Assembly: GCA_910588565.1 (NCBI GenBank)
Contig: CAJUPF010000035.1
Coordinates: forward strand, 1-33,225
Direction of reading: 5' to 3'
DNA: 33,225 nucleotides
DNA from: an uncultured Lachnospiraceae bacterium
GTDB lineage: Bacteria > Bacillota > Clostridia > Lachnospirales > Lachnospiraceae
Part shown: positions 9,201 through 17,612 of the stretch, piece after piece
Layout: the number at the start of each line of letters is the position of its first letter
Numbering within the stretch: position 1 is the stretch's first letter
Program-made: the position numbers and the translations under genes
The notes under the pieces: generated by a model
Told to the model about the DNA's origin: nothing
Seen by the model: the letters and a program-made list of their open reading frames with translations, nothing else
The model's database searches: none

Positions 9201-9403
9201 AGAAGATTGAGATTTACCGAAGGGTAGATAAGGGCAAGTTTAAAAAGTGGAAGACCGTATCCGCAAAAAAAGGAAAAGCCAGTTATTCCTACCGATCTTT
9301 TGAGCGCGATCATAAATACAGCTTTATGCTCCGGGCATATGGTACAAAGGAAAAAGTGAAGCTATACAGCGGCTATTCCAATGTATTTACAATTGTAATG
9401 TAG
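6218..9403 (+). CDS. Large secreted protein: 2x DUF6273, Ig-like and Fn3-like domains (copy 1)
   Basis: A 1061-residue exported protein. The start follows GGGAGGAG at 6199-6206. Residues 1-35 are a Sec signal peptide (Lys/Arg head, hydrophobic core, AEAAA cleavage zone). Two DUF6273-type modules follow (about 70-315 and 360-610), each with SYIYFGSYPQ, FKW-RIRWRVLQ, LRDWLN/LRNWLN, an RSPG box (WWMRSPG, then WWLRSPG) and a closing CVP-LHINL. Next come a Big2-like Ig domain (about 633-713), an Ig-like domain with YTYQWY and FYCVVENG (about 732-824), a Gly/Ser/Thr linker, and two Lys-rich Fn3-like domains (about 877-965 and 968-1061). No LPXTG motif, SLH domain or C-terminal membrane segment is seen; the basic Fn3 tail may hold it to the wall. 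A surface adhesin or ligand-binding role is inferred; DUF6273 has no known activity. It heads a tandem paralogue array. Confidence 0.85.
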   Translation: MKKMVRTGRMFLALTLVMAMILLVWGNPVPAEAAAAKESGTAGLAADATGADSPANPVHICTQRNDGSDKTEWSYIYFGSYPQTEVTGAALTAAITGAAYNADGDAWADGIKYRRLSADALDNGSTDYRYFKWERIRWRVLQNTDGTVFAIADQGLDCKAYHEPGGSVTWENSTLRDWLNTDFYHTAFSSEEQNAIQEQTVRNENNMEYGTAGGTDTQDKIYLLSMREVIHPDYGFCGMYNTESLSRCMQASDYTRAKDTFIGGDNDDCCWWWMRSPGGESDCAVIADEKGVIDRVGSDVNDNTNTCVPVLHINLESERWYPTDDGTSGSGGEDGKDAGREEDIKSPVHHCTKQNDGSDYTDWSYIYFGSYPQAEVTGSELTDKITGASYNTDGDAWVDGIKYRRISENDTNNTSYFGDSEYRYFKWQRIRWRVLQRDRDSLFVMADQGLDCKDYHDSGGSVTWETCTLRNWLNSDFYHMAFSSGEQSAVLEQTIVNENNPQYGTAGGNSTKDRIFLLSIGEAENPEYGFCESYSTYSLSRQLKASEYAHARGADTVTSSDYAGYFWWLRSPGISISDATYVYYYGYVHRKGYLVDTNYGACVPALHINLSSDLWLLTDDGTSGAGGETAQPVPVTSISLSKTALTLEIGDAEELSAKIQPEDAAETDIAWRCEGSDPEAIALETDKGSVRITAVKEGTAVIYASAGGKSASCTITVTAGDDNPPGPSGKELSVTAPLDRSVTAGTSVSFRVTASGGQSADYTYQWYCAPTSIDEGTEIAEADTPIYTIPAREVTSNLNGYFFYCVVENGEEEATSQRAKLTVTSDASETPPGGSSGNTGGNSGGSGTTPGGASGNTGGNGGGSGTTPGGSSAPSVKLTAPKLKVKLSAANAVKLSWNKINGASGYTIYRATSKKGKYSKIGTAAGTSYTSKKLKGGKTYYYKVAAYRGKETGPVSGIVSKKIPKKPVTPKQKKIQIDASKGKFMISWNKIKNAQKIEIYRRVDKGKFKKWKTVSAKKGKASYSYRSFERDHKYSFMLRAYGTKEKVKLYSGYSNVFTIVM

Positions 9404-9421
9404 AAAGGAGAAGTGAATAAA

Positions 9422-12400
9422 ATGAAACGATTTTCAGAAACAGGAAAAAAACTGCTGTCAGCGCTGCTTGTACTGGCAATGCTGCTTACCATATGTGGGA
9501 ATCCTGTATGGGCAGAATCTGAGGTAGTAAGGCAAGATGCAAAGGATGAAGCGGCAGACAGTACAGGAACAGATGGTCCGGCGAATCCAGTACATAATTG
9601 TTCAACAACCTTACCTCATGAGGATGACACAGAATGGAGTTATATTTATTTTGGCAGCTATCCTCAGTCAGAGGTTACAGGGAATGAATTATCAGAAGAG
9701 ATTATAGGAGCCTATTATAATACAAATGGGGACGCATGGATAAACGGTGTGAAATATCGCAGAATTAGTATCAAAAATGTTGCTTCCAGCCAATACTTTG
9801 GGGATAGCAAATATCGTTACTTTAAATGGGAACGTATCCGATGGCGAGTGTTGCAGAATGATGGTAATACGCTTTTTGTGATAGCGGATAAAGGTTTGGA
9901 TTATGAGAGGTTTCATGATTCAACGGATTCAATTGCATGGAAAACATGTACGCTCAGAAATTGGCTGAATACTGATTTTTATAGTATGGCATTTAACAGT
10001 GATGAGCAGAAAGCAATTGAGGAAAAAACGTTAACTAATTATATGAATGACGGATCGAAATACGATACAAATGATAAGGTATTTTTACTTTCTGGGGAAG
10101 AAGTATCAGATCCGACATACGGTTTTTGTAAAACAAGCAGTTTAAATTCGCATAGTCGTTCGATGAAATTAAGTGATTATGCCCATGCAAGAGGCGGGTT
10201 TACATCAACAGATGGTGGGTTTACCGGCAACAGTATTTGGTGGCTGCGTTCAACCAACCATAGCATAGGAAATACAGATTATGTTTCAAAAGTTGATGTT
10301 CATGGTAACGTTGCTACATATGGTGTTAGTTTTGACAGTATCAATTATTCTTATAATTCTTGTGTACCAGCATTACATATTAATCTTACATCTGATCTTT
10401 GGTATCTAACAGATGATGGAACCAGCGGAGAAGGTGGAAGCAACAATGATCCAGTGACAAATCCTGTACATTATTGTTCAAAAAATAATGCTGGTAGTGA
10501 TACTACAGACTGGAACTATATCTATTTTGGCAGCTATCCACAGACAGAGATTGCTGGGACTGCAATAACTGAGGCGATCAGTAGCGCTCCTTATGATGCA
10601 GACGGGGATGCATGGGTTAATGGGGTGAAATACCGCAGGATATCTGCAGGATCTGGTGAGTATCGCTATTTCAAGTGGGAACGAATTAAGTGGCGGGTAT
10701 TGCAAAATGATGGAAGTACGCTTTTTGTACTGGCAGATGGGGTATTGGATGCTGATAAAAGATATAATGAACAGGGAATTTTTATTGATTGGGAGAACTG
10801 TACGCTCAGAAGATGGCTGAATAATGATTTTTACAATCTTGCATTCAGCAGCAGAGAAAGAGGCGCAGTTGTAGAACAAACTGTAATAAATGAGGATCAT
10901 GGAGAAGTTGATGCAGGTAATGATACCAGAGATAATGTATATCTGCTTTCTATTGGAGAAGTAACAAATCCTGTGTATGGTTTTTGTGAAAACTCTGATA
11001 CAAGTTCTGAAAGCCGCATGATGAGGCGAAGCGAATATGCAACAGCAAGAGGAGCAGATTCACAATGTCCTTGGTGGCTGCGGTCGCCGGGAAACTCCAG
11101 ACAGAATGCCGCTTATATAGGTGCATATTATTCATATAGTAACTATAGTGGCAGACTTTATGACAGTGGTACAAGTGTTATGAACCGTTTAGCATTTATA
11201 CCAGCAATGCATATCAATTTATCCTCAGACCTCTGGCATCTGACCGATGACGGAACCAGCGGAGACGGCGGCAAAGAGATACCGATTTCCCTTAGCACAC
11301 TGGAAGATCAGACAGTAAAAGAAAATGAATCCACGACATTTGCTGTCACAGCAGCGGGCGGCAACCCGGCTGTTTATACATACCAGTGGTACTATGCTCC
11401 GTCACAGTCCGAAGCAGGAACAAAAATAGCGGGGGCAGTTTCTTCCACCCTTACAGTAAGCGGCGCGGAAGGGACATTGAACGAAGGATATTACTATTGT
11501 GTTGTAAGCAATGGGAAACAGGAAGCCACAAGCAACCGGGCGAAGCTGACCATTACGGAGCAGCCGGGTGAAACCATCCCGGTTACAGCAGTTGTACTAA
11601 GTAAAACATCCCTGGCATTAGAAACAGGCGATACGGAAGAACTGACCGTCAGCATTCAGCCAGCCAATGCCACAGACAAGGAAATCAAATGGTATATCAG
11701 CGATCCCTCCATAGCAGCCATCGACATTGGCATAAATAAAGCAGTGATCACAGCAGTAAAAGAAGGAACCGCAGAGATTACAGCAGAAGCAGGCGAAAAA
11801 ACAGCTTCCTGTACTCTGACAGTATCGAAGAAAGATAACCCGTCTGAACCGGATACAGAGGAGCTGATTGTCAGCGCACCCGCAGATCAGAATGTAAAAG
11901 CCGGAACAAGCGCGGCATTTACCGTAACAGCCGGTGGAGGAGACGCGTCAGGATATACGTATCAGTGGTACAGGGCTTCCTCAGCTACAGAAGCCGGGAC
12001 ACAGATCGCCGGAGCAGCAGCATCCAGGTATGAAATACCTGCCGGAGAAGTGACAGAAGCGTTAAACGGATCTTTTTACTACTGTGTTGTGAAAAACGGC
12101 CAGCGGCAGGTAATCAGCAGCCGTGCAAAACTGACGGTTAGTCCGGAGGCCTCTGACAGCATCCCAGTCACATCCATTACGCTTGATAAAGAAACTCTGT
12201 CCTTAAAAACAGATGAAACAGCCGCTCTGACAGCCAGTCTGCAGCCGGAAAACACAACTTACAATACGATATCCTGGACAATCAGCAGCCCAGAGACAGC
12301 GTCTATTACAGAGACAGGCGCAAACAGCATACTTATAACGGCAAAAAAAGCAGGAACCACAACAATTACAGCTTATGCGGGTGAAAAAACAGCATCCTGC

Positions 12401-13150
12401 ATCCTGACTGTAACAGCAAAAGACTCCGGTTCCGGCGGAAGCGGAACGGCACCGGGGGGAAATACAGGCGGCAATACCGGAGGAACTACGGGAGGAAACA
12501 CAGGCGGCAATACCGGAGGAACCAGCGGAGGCACATCAGGCGGAACTGCCGGGGGCAATGGCGGCAGCGGCACATCCCAAAACCCATCTGTTACCCTGGC
12601 CGCGCCCACTGTAAAGATCAAACTGTCTGCAACCACCGCTGTACAGCTTACCTGGAGCAAAGTGAAAGGCGCGTCCGGCTATATAGTATACCGCGCCACA
12701 TCCAAAAAAGGAACTTACAAAAAAATAGCCACAACCAAAGCGGTCAGCTATACAAATAAAAATTTAAAGAGGGGCAAGACGTATTATTATAAGGTGGCGG
12801 CAGCAAACGGAACTGTAACAGGCTCACAGTCCGCTATCGTTTCCAAAGCAATACCGAAAAAACCTGCCACGCCAAAGCAGAGCAAGATTAAAATCAATGT
12901 TTCCAAAAACAAGTTTACAATTTCCTGGAAAAAGATTAAAAATGCAGAAAAAATCGAGATTTTACGGAGAGTGGACAAAGGCAAATTTAAGAAATGGAAG
13001 ACCGTATCCGCCAAGAAAGGCAAAGCCAGCTTTTCCTACAAGAGCTATGCAAGAGGCCACAGATACAGCTTCCAGCTCAGAGTGTATTATACGAAGGAAA
13101 AAGTAAAGATATACAGCGGATACTCCAATGTTTATACGATGGTGATGTAA
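9422..13150 (+). CDS. Large secreted protein: 2x DUF6273, alternating Ig/Big2, Fn3-like domains (copy 2)
   Basis: A 1242-residue paralogue of the preceding protein. The ATG at 9422 is preferred to the in-frame GTG at 9413, which lies only two bases after the AAAGGAG site at 9404-9410. A signal peptide covers residues 1-32 (ending NPVWAES). DUF6273 modules lie at about 70-330 and 363-615. The second keeps WWLRSPG, but the first has degenerated to WWLRSTN. Then come Ig-like (618-715), Big2 (720-803), Ig-like (813-910) and Big2 (914-998) domains, a Gly/Thr/Asn-rich linker, and two Lys-rich Fn3-like domains ending YSGYSNVYTMVM. There is no sorting signal. The DUF6273 part is markedly AT-rich (sample lines at 10261 and 10321 hold 19 and 17 G/C of 60), while the Ig part is near 55% (line 12001: 33 of 60). 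This points to a mosaic origin. A surface role is inferred, as for copy 1. Confidence 0.85.
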   Translation: MKRFSETGKKLLSALLVLAMLLTICGNPVWAESEVVRQDAKDEAADSTGTDGPANPVHNCSTTLPHEDDTEWSYIYFGSYPQSEVTGNELSEEIIGAYYNTNGDAWINGVKYRRISIKNVASSQYFGDSKYRYFKWERIRWRVLQNDGNTLFVIADKGLDYERFHDSTDSIAWKTCTLRNWLNTDFYSMAFNSDEQKAIEEKTLTNYMNDGSKYDTNDKVFLLSGEEVSDPTYGFCKTSSLNSHSRSMKLSDYAHARGGFTSTDGGFTGNSIWWLRSTNHSIGNTDYVSKVDVHGNVATYGVSFDSINYSYNSCVPALHINLTSDLWYLTDDGTSGEGGSNNDPVTNPVHYCSKNNAGSDTTDWNYIYFGSYPQTEIAGTAITEAISSAPYDADGDAWVNGVKYRRISAGSGEYRYFKWERIKWRVLQNDGSTLFVLADGVLDADKRYNEQGIFIDWENCTLRRWLNNDFYNLAFSSRERGAVVEQTVINEDHGEVDAGNDTRDNVYLLSIGEVTNPVYGFCENSDTSSESRMMRRSEYATARGADSQCPWWLRSPGNSRQNAAYIGAYYSYSNYSGRLYDSGTSVMNRLAFIPAMHINLSSDLWHLTDDGTSGDGGKEIPISLSTLEDQTVKENESTTFAVTAAGGNPAVYTYQWYYAPSQSEAGTKIAGAVSSTLTVSGAEGTLNEGYYYCVVSNGKQEATSNRAKLTITEQPGETIPVTAVVLSKTSLALETGDTEELTVSIQPANATDKEIKWYISDPSIAAIDIGINKAVITAVKEGTAEITAEAGEKTASCTLTVSKKDNPSEPDTEELIVSAPADQNVKAGTSAAFTVTAGGGDASGYTYQWYRASSATEAGTQIAGAAASRYEIPAGEVTEALNGSFYYCVVKNGQRQVISSRAKLTVSPEASDSIPVTSITLDKETLSLKTDETAALTASLQPENTTYNTISWTISSPETASITETGANSILITAKKAGTTTITAYAGEKTASCILTVTAKDSGSGGSGTAPGGNTGGNTGGTTGGNTGGNTGGTSGGTSGGTAGGNGGSGTSQNPSVTLAAPTVKIKLSATTAVQLTWSKVKGASGYIVYRATSKKGTYKKIATTKAVSYTNKNLKRGKTYYYKVAAANGTVTGSQSAIVSKAIPKKPATPKQSKIKINVSKNKFTISWKKIKNAEKIEILRRVDKGKFKKWKTVSAKKGKASFSYKSYARGHRYSFQLRVYYTKEKVKIYSGYSNVYTMVM

Positions 13151-13279
13151 AAAAATGCAGGAGTCCAGACAGGCGTCGCTGATGTCTGGAATCATTACGA
13201 AGCAGCTGGAACAGGCCGGAAACCTGTAACAGTGATATATCTGACGCGATGCAAATGTAGAGAAACGGAAGTGTTTAGT
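13151..13279 (+). other. Intergenic spacer with an 8-bp inverted repeat and duplicated leader
   Basis: This is the longest gap inside the operon before 23,890. It contains the inverted repeat TCCAGACA (13164-13171) / TGTCTGGA (13183-13190) with an 11-base loop and no T-run, so it is not a standard terminator. The segment from about 13253 (aatgtagagaaacggaag) lines up with the stop codon plus leader between copies 1 and 2 (aatgtagaaaggagaag, from 9397). This shows the leader was duplicated together with the gene and its ribosome site weakened from GGAG to GGAAG. No gene or promoter is evident. Confidence 0.5.
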
Positions 13280-15192
13280 TTGAAACAGAAATCAGGAATC
13301 CTAAAAAACGTTCTACTCCTGCTGCTGGCAGCGGCAATTTCCCTGCCGGCGTAGGGAAATCCCCTACTGGTAAAAGCTGCTTCCATGGAACTGACGGAAT
13401 CCCAAAGGAAATCTGCAGACGCCCAGGAAGCAGCCAATCCGGCCAATCCTGTCCATCACTGTACAGGAAGAAACGGCGGCAGCGATAATACGGACTGGGA
13501 CTATATCTATTTTGGAAGCTACCCACAGACAGAAGTTACGGGAGCCGCACTGACAGCCGCTATTACTGGAGCTTCCTATGATGCAGACAGGGACGCATGG
13601 ATCGGCGGGATAAAGTACCGCAGAATCCAGAAAAAAGATACCAATTATGATATTTATTTTGGAGACAGTGTATACCGCTATTTCAAATGGGAACGCATTC
13701 GGTGGCGGGTGCTGCAGAATACGGGAAGCTCACTTTTGCTGCTGGCGGATAAAGGGCTGGACTGCAGAGATTATCATGCGCCGGGAGGCTCTGTTACATG
13801 GGAAACCAGTACTATCCGAAGCTGGCTGAATACCGAATTTTACCATACTGCATTTACGGATTTGGAACAGGGGAGTATCGAGAAACAGACCATAAGCAAT
13901 GAAGATAATCCCGTTTATGGAACAGAGGGCGGAAATGACACAGAGGATCACATCGTTCTGCTTTCCATGGATGATGCGGTGAATCTGGATTATGGGTTTT
14001 GCGATAATTATGGCGTCGCTTCCGCCAGCCGCTGGATACAGCCAAGCGACTATGCTCACGTTCTGGGAGCTTATGCTCATGCCAGCAGCGATACAGGCGG
14101 CAATGCGAACTGCAGCTGGTGGCTGCGGTCGCCAGGATGGCAGCAGCAGCCGGGAAGCCGGGCGGAAAATGCCTTATATGTTTCTTATGGCGGCTCTATT
14201 GATGTTGTGGGAGCTGCCGTTAGCGGCAACCATATCGCGGCATGTGTACCGGCTTTGCAGTTACATCTGGCTTCCGAACTCTGGCTTTCTGCAGACGACG
14301 GTACGAGCGGATATGGCGGCAATGCTTCTTCGCCTGTGTTAAGCCCGCTAAAAGATCAGCAGACGATAGCCGGGACGGCAGTTACATTTTCCATAACAGC
14401 GAGCGGCGGAATCCCCTCTGCGTATACCTATCAGTGGTATTCTGCCCAGATGGCGCAAGGTGCCGGAACTCCCATAGCCGGGGAGACTGCTTCGGTATAT
14501 ACGATAACTCCGGACAAAGTAACTGCCAGTCTGAATGGAAGCTATATTTACTGTGTCGTAAGCAACGGCATATTTGAAACAACAAGCAGCCGTGCAAAAC
14601 TGACCATATCTGCATCTGGAAATCCATCCGATTCTCCGGCTGAATTTCCGGCTCCCAAACTGAAAGTCCGGTTATCCGCCGCCAATGCGGTAAAACTTTC
14701 CTGGAACAAGGTGGCTGGCGCATCCAGTTACATAATATACCGCGCCGCCTCCCCAAAAGGGACGTTTAAAAAGATAAAAATGGTAAAGAAAACCACATTT
14801 ACCAATAAAAAATTAAAAAAAGGAACGACATATTATTACAAAGTAGAAGCCCGTAATGGAAACCGCAAAGCCTTGTCAAAGGCAGTATCCAAAAAAATCA
14901 CTGGCAAGCCGTCTGCGCCAAAATTAAAGCTTACTGCCAGCGGGGGCAGATTTACGTTATCCTGGGGCAGGATCAAACAGGCGGATAAGGTGGAAATCTA
15001 TATGCAGGCTGACAACGGCAGATGGAAAAAATGGAAAACCCTTTCTGCAAAGAAAAAAAGTTTTCCTATTCGTATAACAATATTAACTGGAACCAAAGGT
15101 GCGCTTTTAAAGTACGGGGATATTACAGGAAAGACGGTATTACCGTATATGGCAATTACAGCAACGCGCCTGCGCTTGCAAGACAAAATTAG
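13280..15192 (+). pseudogene. Broken third DUF6273/Ig/Fn3 surface protein (copy 3)
   Basis: Comparison with copies 1 and 2 shows an ancestral start at 13280 (now TTG, opposite the ATG of copy 2). A hydrophobic signal peptide follows, then an in-frame TAG at 13352-13354 where copy 1 has TGG (W-GNP); the downstream residues GNPLLVKAAS still match. The rest is one DUF6273 module (SYPQTEVTG to WWLRSPG), one Ig-like domain and Fn3 domains. In the last Fn3 an A-run at 15053-15059 is one base short. Before it the frame gives KWKTLSAKK; adding one A restores FSYSYNN and GNYSN, homologous to the paralogue tails, ending at a TAG at 15190-15192. As it stands, translation from ATG 13385 gives a 604-residue protein with no signal peptide and a foreign tail ending at 15199. 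Both lesions are single-base changes, so sequencing error or phase variation remains possible. Confidence 0.75.
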
Positions 15193-15233
15193 ATGCTGAA
15201 ATTATAAAAATGAAAACACAAGGAGGAAGAGTT

Positions 15234-15668
15234 ATGTATTTTTGTAAAAATTGCGGAAGTCCGTATCAGACCGATCAGGCGGTAGTCTGTGTAAAATGCG
15301 GTGCGCCAAAAGGGCAGGGGGTAAATTACTGTCACAACTGCGGCAGGCCGGTGCAGCCTGGGGCGGTGGTCTGTATGAACTGTGGAGTCGCGCTGGGAGT
15401 TGTTCCCGGTGTTAACGCCAAATCCAAGCTGGCGGCAGGATTATTTGGAATTTTTCTGGGTCAGTTTGGCGTGCATAATTTTTATCTGGGCTATACGACA
15501 AAAGCGATTATCCAGCTGGTGATGGTAATTGTGGGATGGCTGACCACCTGCCTTGGATTGGGCGTATTTCTGATATTTGGCGCGGCAATCTGGGGACTTG
15601 TGGAAGGAATTATGATTTTGACAGGCAGTATTCATACGGATGCGCAGGGCAATCCGTTAAGGGATTAG
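15234..15668 (+). CDS. TM2-domain membrane protein with two zinc ribbons
   Basis: A 144-residue protein. The ATG at 15234 follows AGGAGGAAGA; an in-frame ATG at 15210 lies before that site and is rejected. Two short zinc ribbons occupy the N-terminus (CKNCG paired with CVKCG, and CHNCG paired with CMNCG). After them comes a TM2 domain (about residues 65-140), with GIFLGQFGVHNFYLGY and two hydrophobic helices. TM2 proteins are small membrane proteins of unclear function that often travel with zinc-ribbon and stress-related membrane genes. It begins a run of Zn-ribbon or membrane proteins that leads to the kinase and lies 15 bases before the next start. Confidence 0.9.
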   Translation: MYFCKNCGSPYQTDQAVVCVKCGAPKGQGVNYCHNCGRPVQPGAVVCMNCGVALGVVPGVNAKSKLAAGLFGIFLGQFGVHNFYLGYTTKAIIQLVMVIVGWLTTCLGLGVFLIFGAAIWGLVEGIMILTGSIHTDAQGNPLRD

Positions 15669-15682
15669 AACAGGAGAAAAGA

Positions 15683-16288
15683 ATGAATAAAAAAACAACT
15701 GTAACGCTGGCGCTTTTTGCTATGGGAGTCGTTGTTTTTATTATGCTGGTGTTGAATATCTATGTGATTGTGCAGGGAAGGGTTTCTTTGCATCAGACAG
15801 CGGAAACAGCAGAACAAACTACAGAAGATACAGAGCAGGCCAGTGAAGGAGAATCGGAATCATTGGCGGTTCCGTTTACGGATTTTCGCGTGGATCGTTC
15901 TTCCAACGTAATTGGAGACGCCGCAGAAGCAAAGAGTGGGAAAAAAGAAGAGGATAAGGATGAGGACGGAGAAGAAGAATCCGAAGTTGACAAAGAATAC
16001 CTGTGTGCCGATGCAATTGTCCGGGTACTGAATGATGATGATGTGGAAGAATTGAAAAAAGGTACGTATGACGATCTGCCGGGAGACAGAGGAATTATCC
16101 AGATGGTAATCAATGAAATTTATGCCAGAAATGGATACCAGTTTGAGAATCCGGATATTTCGGCGTATTTTTCCGCCAAAGGCTGGTATAAGCCAAAAGA
16201 AGAAAACGCATCGGATATGGATGCCATTTATAAACAGATGCCAGAGATTGATAAAGCCAATATTGATTTTCTGAAAGAACTGAAGTAA
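15683..16288 (+). CDS. Membrane-anchored YARHG-domain protein
   Basis: A 201-residue protein starting at ATG 15683 behind a CAGGAG site. A longer in-frame version back to 15536 merely overlaps the TM2 gene. Residues about 7-30 form a single membrane anchor. A Thr/Glu-rich and strongly acidic stretch with many Glu, Asp and Lys (about 38-115) follows. The C-terminal third has INEIYARNGYQFENPDISAY followed by GWYKP, which is the YARHG domain. This small extracytoplasmic domain is found in Firmicute membrane proteins and is thought to sit at the cell surface; its biochemical role is not known. No zinc ribbon is present, unlike its neighbours. It ends 13 bases before the next start. Confidence 0.8.
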   Translation: MNKKTTVTLALFAMGVVVFIMLVLNIYVIVQGRVSLHQTAETAEQTTEDTEQASEGESESLAVPFTDFRVDRSSNVIGDAAEAKSGKKEEDKDEDGEEESEVDKEYLCADAIVRVLNDDDVEELKKGTYDDLPGDRGIIQMVINEIYARNGYQFENPDISAYFSAKGWYKPKEENASDMDAIYKQMPEIDKANIDFLKELK

Positions 16289-16301
16289 AGGAGGGAATGG
16301 G

Positions 16302-17597
16302 ATGTTTTGTCAGGCATGTGGAAGCCGAAACAGGGATGATGCAGTGTTTTGTGAAAACTGTGGTGCAAGATTGGATAAGGGGGAACCGGAGATACCAGTG
16401 CAGGCACAGACGCCGCCGGTATATGGAGCGCAGATGCAGCCGATGCCAGTGCCGCCTGTTCCTCCGGCGTCGGCGCCGATTGAAACGGTGTATGTAAAGC
16501 CGGTGAAACCAGTGGAGAAATGGTTGATTTTGTTTATTGCAGAAGTCGCAGCTGCAGTGCTGGCATTGATTTTTCTGTTTCATAACGCAGCAAAGCTGTT
16601 TGAGGCGTCTAAGATTGGCGAACGATATTTTGTGGCGGCAGCCAATGGGGACTGGAGAGAAGCATATCGTATGCTGGAAGTGGAAGAGAGCGGTTTTATC
16701 AATGCGGATGCGTTCGAGACCGTAAATCAGACAAACCGTTTTCCTATGGTAAATACTTATTCTGTAAATGAGCAGAAGGAGCTGGATTTGGGAGCGCTTG
16801 GAACAACAGTCCAGATTACATACAGAGGACTGGGAGATTCCTATGACAGCACTTACAATGTGGTTTTAAACCGGCAGCCCAAGAAGCAGTTTCTGTTTTT
16901 TGATAACTGGAAAGTCAGTGCGGATCAGATAATTATGTCTGATTGTACGGTTCAGGTGCCAAAGGGAGCCGCTGCGTCAGTAGACGGTGTGGAGCTTACG
17001 GCACAATCGGCAGGCCTGTCCCAGAGTGAAGAAGGGTATGATATCTACACGATTCCGGCATTGTTTCAAGGAGAGCATTCGGTTACGGTCAGCATGGAAG
17101 GGATGGAAACGGTAGAGGATAGTTTTGATACAGGCTATAACAATGGCTATCGTTTGTATGAGATGCAGGTATCCGAGGAGACAGCCAGAGAGGTTATCGC
17201 AGCCGGAGGCAGTAATCTGCAGGAAATTTATGCGGCGGCGCTGGGTGGAAGCACTTACGCTACCATTCAGAACCTGTTTACTTCCAATGAAGAATCCGGC
17301 ATTGAAGAGGACTATCAGAACCTTTTGGAAGCGATGCAGAATGATGACTACTACCGGATAGAATCGATTGCGTTTTCAGAAATCAGCGGGACATCTTACA
17401 GTTATACCGATGATGGAGTTATGGTAATTGAAGTAAGCATACCGTTTACGTACCAGCTGGATTATACCTATGAAGACTGGGATGAAAAACAGCAGCAGGA
17501 GACTTACAGCAACACGGACAGCGTAACATTTTATTTTATACAGGAAAATGGTTCCTGGGTTTTGAATAATCTGGGCTGTCATGAATTATATTTCTAA
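16302..17597 (+). CDS. Zinc-ribbon, single-TM protein with large extracellular part (TcaA-like layout)
   Basis: A 431-residue protein with a GGAGGG ribosome site directly upstream. The N-terminus is a zinc ribbon (Cys3, Cys6, Cys17, Cys20). A Pro/Met/Val-rich linker follows, then one membrane helix at about 74-94 and some 335 extracellular residues. The extracellular part starts with a helical segment (AANGDWREAYRMLEVEESGF), then beta-rich modules (VQVPKGAAASVDGVEL, ALFQGEHSVTV), and ends with an NTF2-like-looking region containing YTYEDWDEKQQQ and WVLNNLGCHELYF. The layout resembles TcaA of staphylococci (zinc ribbon, TM, repeated small beta domains), which affects glycopeptide response and wall metabolism. 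That is a resemblance in order only and is not proof of orthology. Next gene: 15 bases on. Confidence 0.7.
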   Translation: MFCQACGSRNRDDAVFCENCGARLDKGEPEIPVQAQTPPVYGAQMQPMPVPPVPPASAPIETVYVKPVKPVEKWLILFIAEVAAAVLALIFLFHNAAKLFEASKIGERYFVAAANGDWREAYRMLEVEESGFINADAFETVNQTNRFPMVNTYSVNEQKELDLGALGTTVQITYRGLGDSYDSTYNVVLNRQPKKQFLFFDNWKVSADQIIMSDCTVQVPKGAAASVDGVELTAQSAGLSQSEEGYDIYTIPALFQGEHSVTVSMEGMETVEDSFDTGYNNGYRLYEMQVSEETAREVIAAGGSNLQEIYAAALGGSTYATIQNLFTSNEESGIEEDYQNLLEAMQNDDYYRIESIAFSEISGTSYSYTDDGVMVIEVSIPFTYQLDYTYEDWDEKQQQETYSNTDSVTFYFIQENGSWVLNNLGCHELYF

Positions 17598-17612
17598 CGG
17601 AGGAGAAAACAT

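Noticed and set aside
13164..13190. Intrinsic terminator between copies 2 and 3
   Set aside because: The 8-bp inverted repeat has an 11-base loop and no T-run on either side.
13352..13354. Stop-codon readthrough or recoding in copy 3
   Set aside because: No hairpin or recoding signal is seen after the TAG, and a second independent lesion downstream makes decay or sequence error more likely.
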